Shown here piece by piece: positions 1 through 7,667 of a stretch of 64,000 nucleotides of DNA. This DNA comes from Bacteroidota bacterium (GTDB lineage: Bacteria; Bacteroidota; Ignavibacteria; OLB7), in contig JAFDZV010000018.1 in the NCBI GenBank assembly GCA_018266795.1, forward strand, positions 96,826 through 160,825, in the 5' to 3' direction. The notes beneath the pieces are model-generated. The model was not told where the DNA came from. It saw nothing but the letters and a program-made list of their open reading frames with translations, and searched no databases. How positions within the stretch are numbered: position 1 is the first letter of the stretch; each line of letters starts with the position of its first letter. The position numbers were made by a program, and so were the translations under genes.

Positions 1-617
1 CGCACGGCAACGGAACGCATACGGAGTGCATGGGGCATGTGGTGGATGCGCGCGTTGCTGTTGCGGCCGTTCTGCGCGAGCCGTTCGTTCCTTCCGTCCT
101 TGCGAGCGTAACGCCGCTCAATGCCGGGAACGGCGACAGGATGCTGGAGGGGGCTGCCGTTGGCGATCGCGTGATCACGCGGCGTGCGTTGGTGAATGCC
201 CTGGAGGGGCTCGGCTCCGTTCCCCGCGAATTCTTCTCCGCGCTGGTTCTGCGCACGCTGCCGAACGATGATTCCAAGCTGAGTGCGGCCTACTCCGGAA
301 CCAACCCGGCGTATCTGACGCAGGCTGCGATGCATCTGATTCGCAAGCTTGGCGTGCGGCATCTTCTGCTGGATCTTCCCTCCGTCGATCGCGAGGAGGA
401 TGAGGGGAGGCTTGCGGCGCATCGCATCTTCTGGGACCTTCCCGCCGAGGGGCACGGCCGGCCGGCGCCGGCGGAAGCACGAACGATTACCGAGATGATC
501 TACGTTCGCGATCACATTGCCGACGGTTGCTACATGCTCAATCTTCAGATCCCGCACTTCATGCTGGATGCCGCTCCATCGCGCCCGCTCCTCTTCGAAT
601 TGATCCGCCGGCAATAG
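1..617 (+). CDS. kynB: Cyclase-family kynurenine formamidase (5' truncated)
   Basis: The gene enters from the left edge; the first complete in-frame codon is at position 3. Reading from there gives H-G-N-G-T-H-T-E, the metal-binding motif (HxGTHxD/E) of the cyclase family to which bacterial kynurenine formamidase KynB belongs. KynB hydrolyses N-formylkynurenine to kynurenine and formate. About 204 residues are visible, including a conserved-looking LLLDLPSVDREED stretch and a C-terminal His/Asp-containing region. The product feeds directly into the kynureninase encoded 90 bp downstream and the kynurenine 3-monooxygenase at 3603. The ATG at 30 falls inside the metal motif, so it is not the start. 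Family confident; substrate is inferred from neighbours. Confidence 0.82.
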   Translation, partial: HGNGTHTECMGHVVDARVAVAAVLREPFVPSVLASVTPLNAGNGDRMLEGAAVGDRVITRRALVNALEGLGSVPREFFSALVLRTLPNDDSKLSAAYSGTNPAYLTQAAMHLIRKLGVRHLLLDLPSVDREEDEGRLAAHRIFWDLPAEGHGRPAPAEARTITEMIYVRDHIADGCYMLNLQIPHFMLDAAPSRPLLFELIRRQ

Positions 618-707
618 CTGCGGCATCGGTGCGCTTCGATCGCGACGGAGTCCCCTTCCCCACTGACAGGAACCAGAGCCGGTATATCCCGGCGCCGGAA
701 GAATGAA

Positions 708-2021
708 ATGAATCAACCAACAGATATCACTGCCGACCGGGCCACGCATCGGACTGCGCCGGCGTTTCAGGCCGATCGTGCATCTGCCGCCGCTCTGGAC
801 CAGAGCGATCCGCTTGCAGCCTTTCGTGATTCCTATCACTTCCCGCGGCACACGAACGGCGAGCCGATGATCTATCTGGTGGGCAACTCGCTCGGGTTGC
901 AGCCGAAGGGAGTGGGGGAGGCGATCGAGCAGGAACTGCGCGACTGGGCGGAGCTCGGCGTCGAGGGGCACTTCGAGGCGAAGCATCCGTGGTACAGCTA
1001 TCACGAGATCTTCGCGGAGCCGGCGGCCGCACTGGTCGGCGCGAAGCCGGGCGAGGTGGTTGTGATGAACACGCTCACAACCAACCTCCATCTCATGATG
1101 GTCTCCTTCTATCGCCCAACATCCGAACGCTACAAGATCGTGGTGGAATGGGGAGCGTTTCCATCGGACAAGTACGCGGTCTGGAGCCAGGCGCGGTTTC
1201 ACGGCTTCGATCCGGAGCAGGCGGTTGTGGAGCTTCACCCGCGCGACGGGCAGGACCTGCTGCTCACGGAGGATATCGAGCGGTACCTCGCAGAACACGG
1301 GCACGAGGTGGCGCTGGTGATGATGGGCGGCGTCAACTTCTACACCGGCCAGGCGTTCGACATGGAGCGCATCACTGCGGCGGCGCATGCTGCCGGATGT
1401 GTGGTCGGGTTCGACCTTGCGCATGCGGCCGGGAATCTGGATCTGCGGCTGCACGACTGGGATGTGGACTTCGCCGTCTGGTGCGGCTACAAGTATCTCA
1501 ACTCGGGGCCCGGTGGCGTTTCCGGCTGCTTCGTGCACGAGCGGCATGCCTTCAGTCCGGATCTGCCTCGCTTCGCAGGGTGGTGGGGGAACGATCCCGG
1601 GAGCCGGTTCGAGATGCGCCCGGATTTCTTGCCGCAGCGGGGCGCAGGTGGCTGGCAGTTGAGCAACGCCCAGATCCTGCCGATGGCCGCTCACAGGGTT
1701 GCGCTGGACCTTTTCACGCAGGCCGGCATGCAGAATCTTCGCGCCAAGTCCGTAACGCTTACCGCGTATCTCGAGTATCTGATCGATCTCATACCCGGTG
1801 ACCGTTACACGATCATCACGCCGCGCGATCCGGCGCAGCGCGGCTGCCAGCTTTCGATTCGTACAACGGCGAACGCGCGCGATCTGGCGCACCGCCTGCG
1901 CGCGGCCGGCGTCACGGTTGACTTCCGTCCTCCCGACGTGATTCGTGTTGCGCCGGTGCCGATGTACAACACCTTCCTCGATGCGTGGCGATTCGCGGAT
2001 ATCCTTGCAACGCTCTTTTGA
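708..2021 (+). CDS. kynU: Kynureninase
   Basis: PLP enzyme of aspartate aminotransferase fold that cleaves kynurenine or 3-hydroxykynurenine to anthranilate or 3-hydroxyanthranilate plus alanine. The 437-residue length is typical. The Schiff-base lysine is K262 in the signature GYKYLNSGPGG, and the PLP-pyridine aspartate is in VGFDLAHA (around residue 236). Cytosolic. A second ATG lies 5 bp upstream in another frame (703); 708 gives the full-length protein. It is followed after 14 bp by the cupin gene, consistent with one transcript through kmo. Confidence 0.95.
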   Translation: MNQPTDITADRATHRTAPAFQADRASAAALDQSDPLAAFRDSYHFPRHTNGEPMIYLVGNSLGLQPKGVGEAIEQELRDWAELGVEGHFEAKHPWYSYHEIFAEPAAALVGAKPGEVVVMNTLTTNLHLMMVSFYRPTSERYKIVVEWGAFPSDKYAVWSQARFHGFDPEQAVVELHPRDGQDLLLTEDIERYLAEHGHEVALVMMGGVNFYTGQAFDMERITAAAHAAGCVVGFDLAHAAGNLDLRLHDWDVDFAVWCGYKYLNSGPGGVSGCFVHERHAFSPDLPRFAGWWGNDPGSRFEMRPDFLPQRGAGGWQLSNAQILPMAAHRVALDLFTQAGMQNLRAKSVTLTAYLEYLIDLIPGDRYTIITPRDPAQRGCQLSIRTTANARDLAHRLRAAGVTVDFRPPDVIRVAPVPMYNTFLDAWRFADILATLF

Positions 2022-2035
2022 TTCAGGCAGTGCCA

Positions 2036-2533
2036 ATGCGCGACGCATCCTATTGGATTGAACATCTCTCCCTGGAGCCGCACCCTGAGGGGGGATACTT
2101 CCGCGAGACGTATCGTTCCGGCGACCGGATACGTGTTGAACATCTTCCAGAACGCTATGCAGGCGAACGAGCCTTCTCCACGGCGATCTACTTCATGCTC
2201 ACCGGCGATCGTCCGTCCAGGTTCCATCGCCTTGCAAGCGAGGAATTGTGGCACTTCCACGCCGGGTGCGCCGGCACCCTGCATATCATCGACGCTGCCG
2301 GGACGTATCGTTCCAGACGGATCGGGCCGAACCCCGAGTCCGGTGAAGCCTTTCAGGTTCTGATTCCGCACGGGTGCTGGTTTGCCGCGGAGGCGGACGA
2401 TCGCGAGGGATATCTGCTGGTTGGATGTACGGTTGCGCCCGGCTTCGACTTTGCGGACTTCGAGATGGGGGAGCGCGAAGCGCTTCTCCTGCGCCATCCC
2501 GAGCACGGCGACCTGATCCGGCGGCTGACGTAG
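2036..2533 (+). CDS. DUF985-type cupin protein
   Basis: 165 residues. The N-terminus HLSLEPHPEGGYFRETYRS is the hallmark of the DUF985 cupin family (yeast YML079w-like), followed by cupin-like strands around residues 60-140 (WHFHAGCAG). Members form small beta barrels; no enzymatic role is firmly established. The first ATG after the kynureninase stop (2036) is used; an earlier in-frame ATG at 1985 would lie inside kynU. 3-Hydroxyanthranilate dioxygenase is also a cupin and is otherwise missing here, but this protein belongs to a different cupin family, so that role is not claimed. Its stop codon lies inside a 14-bp tandem duplication. Confidence 0.85.
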   Translation: MRDASYWIEHLSLEPHPEGGYFRETYRSGDRIRVEHLPERYAGERAFSTAIYFMLTGDRPSRFHRLASEELWHFHAGCAGTLHIIDAAGTYRSRRIGPNPESGEAFQVLIPHGCWFAAEADDREGYLLVGCTVAPGFDFADFEMGEREALLLRHPEHGDLIRRLT

Positions 2534-2550
2534 GCAGGCTGACGTAGGCA
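2523..2550 (+). repeat. 14-bp perfect tandem duplication
   Basis: The sequence GGCTGACGTAGGCA occurs twice back to back (2523-2536 and 2537-2550), spanning the stop codon of the cupin gene and the short gap before the CsaA-like gene. It looks like a replication-slippage duplication in the intercistronic spacer. Confidence 0.9.
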
Positions 2551-2575
2551 GATTGGAGGGGAAATCATATCCGGG

Positions 2576-2902
2576 ATTTCATGGTCCGATTTCGAGCGTG
2601 TGGAGCTGCGCGTTGGCACCATCGTTCGCGCCGAAGAGTTTCCGGAAGCGCGCAAGCCGGCATTCAAGCTCTGGATCGATCTCGGAGAGGCCGGCGTGAG
2701 ACGATCCAGCGCGCAGATAACGAAGCTCTACACTCCGGAGAGCCTTGTGGGGATGCAGGTGATATGCGTCACGAACGTTCCGCCGCGGCAGGTTGGGCCT
2801 TTCATGTCGGAGGTGCTGGTAACGGGATTTCATCGCACCGACGGCGAGGTGGTGCTGGCCGTTCCCGAGCGCACCACGCCGAACGGCACGCGGCTTGCGT
2901 GA
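2576..2902 (+). CDS. csaA: CsaA-like tRNA-binding-domain protein, non-standard start
   Basis: About 108 residues, an OB-fold tRNA-binding domain of the CsaA type (export-related chaperone in Bacillus). Diagnostic stretches are [38 protein letters not shown] and a C-terminal VPNGT-like TPNGT. No ATG exists in frame: the frame is open from the stop at 2540-2542, and the family's N-terminal DFExxxLRVGT begins before the only GTG (2600). A strong Shine-Dalgarno GGAGGGG sits at 2555-2561, so initiation at ATA 2567 or ATT 2576 fits length and spacing; ATT 2576 is listed, giving an N-terminus the size of Bacillus CsaA. GTG 2600 would remove conserved residues and has no ribosome site. Confidence 0.75.
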   Translation: MSWSDFERVELRVGTIVRAEEFPEARKPAFKLWIDLGEAGVRRSSAQITKLYTPESLVGMQVICVTNVPPRQVGPFMSEVLVTGFHRTDGEVVLAVPERTTPNGTRLA

Positions 2903-2940
2903 ACGAATCATGGTATTGAACAGTGGTGGGTTCCTGCGAG

Positions 2941-3594
2941 ATGACCGATGAGGGGAACAAAGAGCCTCGGAATCGCTGGCTGGCGCTCAATGCGCGGGCG
3001 AGCGGAGATGCCGCCGTTGCTTCGGAGGTGTACGGCGAGCTTCACGCGGCCTATGACTCCGCCGGACGATACTATCATACGCTGAGTCATATCTCGGCAT
3101 TGCTGGAGCTTCTCGGCCCCGTGCGGGAGCGACTTCGGCATTCGGACGTTGTGGAGTACGCGGTCTGGTTTCACGACATCGCCTACGACACCGCGCGCAC
3201 GGACAACGAGGAGGCGAGTGCGGCAGTTGCGCGTGCATCGATGAAGCGTCTCGGGCTGGAGAGGATGGCGATCCCGGTTGCGGAACTGGTGCTGAGCACG
3301 AAGGCCCACCGGCCCGCCGGCTCCATCGATGCAGCCTATCTTGTCGACGCCGATCTCGCGATTCTCGGCGCGCCGCCGGACGTGTACGATCGCTATGCCC
3401 TGGCAATCCGGAGGGAGTTTGCATGGGTGGACGATGCCCGGTATCGCGAAGGGCGATCGGCGGTGCTCAGGCATTTCCTGGAACGCAGCCCGCTCTACCT
3501 CACCGATGAATTTCGTGTGCAGTTGGAATCACAGGCACGCGCAAACATGGTGAACGAACTCCGCAAACTCGTTCCCCTCTCATCCGCATCGTAA
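2941..3594 (+). CDS. HD-superfamily metal-dependent phosphohydrolase
   Basis: 217 residues. The HD pair is H78-D79 in VWFHDIAYD, preceded by a histidine in YYHTLSHI (around 46-50) and followed by the distal STKAH histidine and an ADLAIL aspartate near 140, the arrangement of the COG4339 predicted HD hydrolases. Substrate unknown. ATG 2941 is chosen; a GTG at 2923 is in frame and possible. It sits between csaA and kmo with short gaps (38 and 8 bp), so is probably co-transcribed with the kynurenine genes, though nothing ties it to that pathway biochemically. Confidence 0.82.
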   Translation: MTDEGNKEPRNRWLALNARASGDAAVASEVYGELHAAYDSAGRYYHTLSHISALLELLGPVRERLRHSDVVEYAVWFHDIAYDTARTDNEEASAAVARASMKRLGLERMAIPVAELVLSTKAHRPAGSIDAAYLVDADLAILGAPPDVYDRYALAIRREFAWVDDARYREGRSAVLRHFLERSPLYLTDEFRVQLESQARANMVNELRKLVPLSSAS

Positions 3595-3602
3595 ACGAGA
3601 TC

Positions 3603-4958
3603 ATGGCACGACACATCACACTTCTTGGAGCCGGCCTTACCGGGCCGCTGCTTGCCACCTACCTTGCGCGACGGGGATACACCGTTGATCTGTACGAGCG
3701 GCGTCCGGACATGCGGCTTCGCGACGTAGGCGGCGGGCGCTCCATCAATCTCGCGCTCTCCACGCGAGGCATTCACGCGCTCGCGGGGGCGGGGATCGAT
3801 CATGCGGTGCTGGCGGACGCAATCGCCATGCCCGGCCGTATGATTCACGATCTGGAGGGCACCCAGACGCTTCAGCCGTACGGTGTGGAGGGGCAGGCGA
3901 TCAACTCCATCTCCCGCTCCGGTCTGAACATCCTGCTGCTGGACGCGGCGGAACGGGAGCCCGGCGTAACCGTTCACTTCAGCGCCCGGGCTTCGCACGT
4001 GGATCTGGAGCGGCGGACGGTGACCGTGGTGAACGATGAAACCGGCGATGAGCGCACGTTCGGTGTGGATCTTCTGATTGCCGCGGACGGCGCCAACTCC
4101 TCGCTGCGCGCCGCCATGGTTGGCATGCCCGGCTTCGAGCACAGAGTGGAATGGCTGGAGCATGCCTACAAGGAGCTGGAGATCCCGCCCGGTGAGAACG
4201 GAGCCTTCCTCATGGAGCCGCATGCCCTGCATATCTGGCCGCGGCACGATTTCATGATGATCGCGCTGCCGAATCCGAACGCGACCTTCACATGCACCCT
4301 CTTCGCTCCGTATGCCGGCGAGAACGGATTCGATACGATAGCAGGCGATGCGGACGTGCATGCCTACTTCGAGCGGCATTTCTCCGACGCGCTTCCGTTG
4401 ATGCCGACGCTCATCGAGGATTGGAACCACAACCCCACGTCGCAGCTTGGCACGGTATTCTGCGGTCCATGGAACGTGGGCGACTGGGCATTGCTCATCG
4501 GCGACGCGGCGCACGCGATCGTGCCGTTCTACGGGCAGGGAATGAATTGCTGCTTCGAGGATTGCAGCGTGCTCGATGGATTGCTCGCCGAGCATGGCGA
4601 TGACTGGCAGACGGTAATCGATCGGTTCTACGAGCTTCGCAAGCCGAACTCGGACGCGATTGCACGCCTTGCCGTTGCCAACTTTCTGGAGATGCGATCC
4701 AAGGTGGTGGACCCCCTGTTTCAACGGAAGCGGAAGATCGAGGCTGCATTGCACGCCATGTTCCCGGACCGGTGGATCCCGCTCTATACGATGGTCACGT
4801 TCACGACCATCGGTTACGCCGATGCACTGCGGAGATCGCGCGAGCAGGACGAATTGCTGGACCGTGTGGGGCTAGAGAATGTGGAGCAGGCCATCGCAGC
4901 CGGCCGCGATGCGGCGCGTGCCCTGCTCGGCATCGCGTCCGAACAGGCGGCTGCGTGA
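3603..4958 (+). CDS. kmo: Kynurenine 3-monooxygenase
   Basis: FAD-dependent aromatic hydroxylase, 451 residues, converting L-kynurenine to 3-hydroxykynurenine with NADPH and O2. The Rossmann FAD motif is G9-A-G-L-T-G14, followed by the KMO signature DVGGGRSINLALSTRG (about 39-54), the second FAD motif AADGAN (near 160) and LIGDAAHAIVPFYGQGMN (near 298). The C-terminus lacks the hydrophobic anchor of eukaryotic KMO, so it is likely soluble. Starts 8 bp after the HD gene stop. Together with KynB and KynU this supports the kynurenine branch of de novo NAD synthesis or tryptophan catabolism. Confidence 0.95.
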   Translation: MARHITLLGAGLTGPLLATYLARRGYTVDLYERRPDMRLRDVGGGRSINLALSTRGIHALAGAGIDHAVLADAIAMPGRMIHDLEGTQTLQPYGVEGQAINSISRSGLNILLLDAAEREPGVTVHFSARASHVDLERRTVTVVNDETGDERTFGVDLLIAADGANSSLRAAMVGMPGFEHRVEWLEHAYKELEIPPGENGAFLMEPHALHIWPRHDFMMIALPNPNATFTCTLFAPYAGENGFDTIAGDADVHAYFERHFSDALPLMPTLIEDWNHNPTSQLGTVFCGPWNVGDWALLIGDAAHAIVPFYGQGMNCCFEDCSVLDGLLAEHGDDWQTVIDRFYELRKPNSDAIARLAVANFLEMRSKVVDPLFQRKRKIEAALHAMFPDRWIPLYTMVTFTTIGYADALRRSREQDELLDRVGLENVEQAIAAGRDAARALLGIASEQAAA

Positions 4959-4968
4959 GGGGGGGGGG
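4959..4968 (+). repeat. G10 homopolymer after kmo stop
   Basis: Ten consecutive G residues begin immediately after the kmo stop codon. It is non-coding here, so slippage would not change the protein. It may also be a site of sequencing error. Confidence 0.8.
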
Positions 4969-5028
4969 CAATCTTCACGGCCGGTACGGCGGTGCGTATT
5001 TCCCGGAACCGACTGCTGGCCGAAGCGA

Positions 5029-5047
5029 GTCCCGATGAAATCGGGAC
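5029..5047 (+). other. Short perfect hairpin downstream of kmo
   Basis: GTCCCGAT (5029-5036), loop GAA, ATCGGGAC (5040-5047): an 8-bp stem 71 bp after the kmo stop. There is no T-tract on either side, so it is at most a weak or Rho-assisted end for the kynurenine transcript. Confidence 0.5.
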
Positions 5048-5069
5048 GAGCGCACTTGGAACTAATCAA

Positions 5070-5105
5070 AAACATCAGGGGAGCTTCAAGCAACTGAAGC
5101 TCCCC
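5070..5105 (-). terminator. Intrinsic terminator of the small membrane protein gene
   Basis: An 11-bp perfect stem, GGGGAGCTTCA (5078-5088) with TGAAGCTCCCC (5095-5105) and a 6-nt loop. Read on the minus strand, it is followed by TGATG and five T residues (5066-5072 region). It lies 35 bp past the stop of the minus-strand gene at 5140-5367. Confidence 0.85.
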
Positions 5106-5139
5106 CGAGTCTTTACAGGAGACGAGGCATCCGCTGGCA

Positions 5140-5367
5140 CTATATCATGGTGCTCAGCATCATCGCTACCGCTATCCCTGCGATCGTGCCGATCAGCAGG
5201 CCCGCGAGCGTACCGTCATGCTTGCCGGTACTGTAGCCGCGGGTAAAACTGTCGACATAGTCGAAGCCCTCCCGGCTGTGTTCATGGGAGGGGCCGGCTC
5301 TGTCCGCAGAGACAGGGAGCTTCCAACTCTTGTGAGAAAACGGGGTATGGGGACGAACGATTTCCAT
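5140..5367 (-). CDS. Small single-pass membrane protein, unknown
   Basis: 75 residues. The C-terminal segment (about 52-75, GTLAGLLIGTIAGIAVAMML) is a glycine-rich transmembrane helix at the very end of the protein, giving a tail-anchored look; the first 50 residues are polar. The ATG at 5367 has GAGG about 9 nt upstream on the minus strand, and a clear intrinsic terminator follows the stop, so this isolated small gene is supported by signals on both sides. I do not recognise the family; it loosely resembles YtxH-like small membrane proteins. Confidence 0.65.
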   Translation of the reverse strand: MEIVRPHTPFSHKSWKLPVSADRAGPSHEHSREGFDYVDSFTRGYSTGKHDGTLAGLLIGTIAGIAVAMMLSTMI

Positions 5368-5901
5368 TGTTGGACCTCAGGAAAATGTTCAATGGTAATG
5401 CGAGCTGTTTCCATGTTTTGGACCTCGGAATGAACTCGCAGCGAAGAATTTACGATTCGCAACAGTACGGCGCCACAAGAATTTTTCGCTGCTGCGAAAA
5501 TTCTTCCCCTGTCGTTGTGCGATATCATGGTCTGTCAACCAGGCGCGAAAGCCGGGAATAATGGGCCTTCCAGGCCGGTTGCCGGTTCGTGTTGGTCGCC
5601 GTGGCCCGATCGTGACACGATATATCCTGCCGCCGACCAACCCGAGACGGGCGGCGAGGGGCAGCCCGCGGTTCCACCTGCGGGGCCGGACTCCGACGCG
5701 TGCGGCAGGCCGGGCGAACACCGTTCCAACCCGATGGCGGTTCTCCGGCGAACGGTGCGCGCGGAGCATCGTTCGCTGCCGTTCGGAGTGTTATGTTCGC
5801 TCCGCACAATTGTTGACGGGTGGATGGTTCGTTGCCGGTACAGCTCGGCCATGGACCCGTGGCCGCGAACCGTTCTGCTCCTTCGATATCGAATCCCGCC
5901 C
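5368..5901. other. 534-bp intergenic region with one long hairpin
   Basis: This divergent spacer lies between the minus-strand small membrane protein gene and the plus-strand acetyltransferase gene. Open frames cross it on both strands but none has a recognisable product or ribosome site. The only clear structure is the hairpin at 5477-5505. Confidence 0.6.
5477..5505. other. A/T-armed hairpin of unknown function
   Basis: AAGAATTTTTCGC (5477-5489), loop TGCT, GCGAAAATTCTT (5494-5505): 12 bp with one bulged T. It is markedly AT-rich against the 60% GC background and is about 110 bp upstream of the minus-strand small membrane protein gene. It could be a regulatory stem or an operator-like inverted repeat. 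Confidence 0.55.
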
Positions 5902-6300
5902 ATGATGATCCAGTACGCCGTTGAGCCGGACGTTCCGGCGGAAGCCGTGGCCGCATTGTTTCGTGCCTCGGGAATCAACAGACCGGTTGACGACATCGGC
6001 CGCATCGCCCGGATGGTGGCGAATGCCAATCTGGTGATCACCGCAAGAGACGGGGGTCGTCTGGTTGGGATAGCCCGTGCTCTCAGCGACTTCAGCTATT
6101 GCTGCTACCTCTCCGATCTGGCCGTCGATGCGGAGTATCAACGCCGCGGGATCGGCCGGGAACTGATCGGCGAGGTGCGGAAGGCGATCGGCCCGGAGTC
6201 GATGCTGCTGTTGCTTGCCGCGCCGCGGGCCGCGGAGTACTATCCGCACATCGGCTTCGCTCACATCGGGAACGGATGGATCATTCATCGTGAGTGTTGA
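5902..6300 (+). CDS. GNAT-family N-acetyltransferase
   Basis: 132 residues from ATG 5902 (a second ATG follows at 5905). The acetyl-CoA binding motif A is clear: LSDLAVDAEYQRRGIGRELI (about 72-91), containing Q-R-R-G-I-G. The C-terminal YYPHIGFAHIGNGW matches the usual GNAT ending (xYxxxGF). Substrate unknown. Upstream in-frame sequence back to 5515 has no homology and is not included. Confidence 0.85.
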   Translation: MMIQYAVEPDVPAEAVAALFRASGINRPVDDIGRIARMVANANLVITARDGGRLVGIARALSDFSYCCYLSDLAVDAEYQRRGIGRELIGEVRKAIGPESMLLLLAAPRAAEYYPHIGFAHIGNGWIIHREC

Positions 6301-6399
6301 GCTCGTATCTTCGCACGTCTCGGCGGCATCGACGTAGCATACCACACGCGCCGCAGTACCTCGCGGGACAATCCCTCATTACGTAATACCGAAACCAGC

Positions 6400-7566
6400 A
6401 TGAAGATTCTGATCCTTGGCAGCGGGCTCATGGGTCCGGCTGCGGCATACAATGCCATCAGCGATCCCGATGTTACCAGCGTGTGCATCTGCGACCGCGA
6501 TCGCGGCCGGTTGGACGCGGCGCTCGCGAAGCTCGCGCAGCACGATGGAGCCTCCAGACTGCGCGGCGTGCAGCTGGATCTGGCGGAGTATGCGCGCGCC
6601 GTGGAGCTGTTCAAGGGGTTCGATGTCATCATGGCGGCGCTGCCGTGGGGAGCAAGCATGCTGGCATTTGCTGCGGCGCTCGAAGCCCGCGTGCCGATCG
6701 TGGACTTCGCGATTCCGGGCGATGACGATCTTCCCGCGCTGAAGCAGCAGGCTGAGGCCGCGGGGTGTCTGGTATTCCTCGGTTGCGGCCTGGAGCCGGG
6801 GCTCACGGAGATCGTAGCGCGCAAGCTGGCTGGCGACCTTGACAGTGTGAGCGAACTGCATATCAAGTGCGGCGGGGTGCCGGCGGTGCCCACCGGACCG
6901 CTTGGCTACAAGATCGTGTTTGGCGGCACGCAGCTCCCGCTTCGCAACACCACCGCGCTCGATGTGGAGCAGGGAGTTGCGCAGCACGTGGCACGGTATT
7001 CCGGTATCGAGATGATAGAGCTTGCGGGCGTTGGCGCATGCGAGGCGTGGCACGAGGGGATGATGCCGTGGCTTCTCGAGATGGACGAGTTCCGCAACAT
7101 CACCGAGGGAACTCAGAAGACGATTCGCTGGCCCGGCTATGCGGCCAAAGCAACGGTGCTTCTGGATCTCGGCCTGCTTGGTACGTCTCCGATCGATGTC
7201 GGCGGCGTGCCGGTGATACCGAAGCAGGTGGTTGATTCCGTTCTTGCGCCGCATGTGACGCTGCACGATGGGGAGGAGGATATCACCCTCTTCCGTGTGG
7301 ACGTTGCAGGCGTGCGCGACGGCCGGCGGATCATGCACCGGGTGGATATGGTTGATCGCTACGACCGCGTTCACGGCTTCACCTCCATGGCCCGGACAAC
7401 GGCCTTTACCGGTGCCATCGCGGCGCGCATGGTTGGCCGCGGTGATATCACGGCAACCGGCCTCTACACATCGGAGGCCCTGATTACGGGTCCGCTGTAC
7501 GACCGGATGATGGCGGAGTTGGAGGCGGAGGGAATTCACTTCCAGCACTCCGTTCACGAGTTGTGA
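6400..7566 (+). CDS. Saccharopine dehydrogenase-family oxidoreductase
   Basis: 388 residues with an N-terminal Rossmann fold (MKILILGSGLMGPAAA, G7-S-G-L-M-G) and the saccharopine dehydrogenase C-terminal arrangement including LGCGLEPGLTEIVARKL (about 127-143) and GGVPAVPTGPLGYK. Relatives are annotated as saccharopine reductase or L-lysine dehydrogenase; the exact amino acid substrate cannot be fixed from sequence. Cytosolic, NAD(P)-dependent. It is monocistronic, starting 99 bp after the acetyltransferase. Confidence 0.85.
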   Translation: MKILILGSGLMGPAAAYNAISDPDVTSVCICDRDRGRLDAALAKLAQHDGASRLRGVQLDLAEYARAVELFKGFDVIMAALPWGASMLAFAAALEARVPIVDFAIPGDDDLPALKQQAEAAGCLVFLGCGLEPGLTEIVARKLAGDLDSVSELHIKCGGVPAVPTGPLGYKIVFGGTQLPLRNTTALDVEQGVAQHVARYSGIEMIELAGVGACEAWHEGMMPWLLEMDEFRNITEGTQKTIRWPGYAAKATVLLDLGLLGTSPIDVGGVPVIPKQVVDSVLAPHVTLHDGEEDITLFRVDVAGVRDGRRIMHRVDMVDRYDRVHGFTSMARTTAFTGAIAARMVGRGDITATGLYTSEALITGPLYDRMMAELEAEGIHFQHSVHEL

Positions 7567-7667
7567 GCGGAGCGGCGCGATCGTGAAGTGATGTGGCGAA
7601 CATACAGCTCAGCGTGCCGCGCGGCGTAGCGGTACGGTTTGTGCCAATACAACAATCGAGGAATTTC

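Noticed and set aside
2036-2533. Cupin as the missing 3-hydroxyanthranilate 3,4-dioxygenase
   Set aside because: The sequence carries DUF985 hallmarks (HPEGGYFRETYRS) and lacks the HaaO metal-site pattern, so the role is not assigned despite the suggestive neighbourhood.
4992-5246. Plus-strand open frame of 84 codons overlapping the small membrane protein gene
   Set aside because: It contains the terminator stem and runs antisense to a gene with a good ribosome site and terminator; no recognisable product.
5515-5901. N-terminal extension of the GNAT acetyltransferase to 5515
   Set aside because: The extension is Pro/Arg-rich without homology; the acetyltransferase domain begins at once after ATG 5902.
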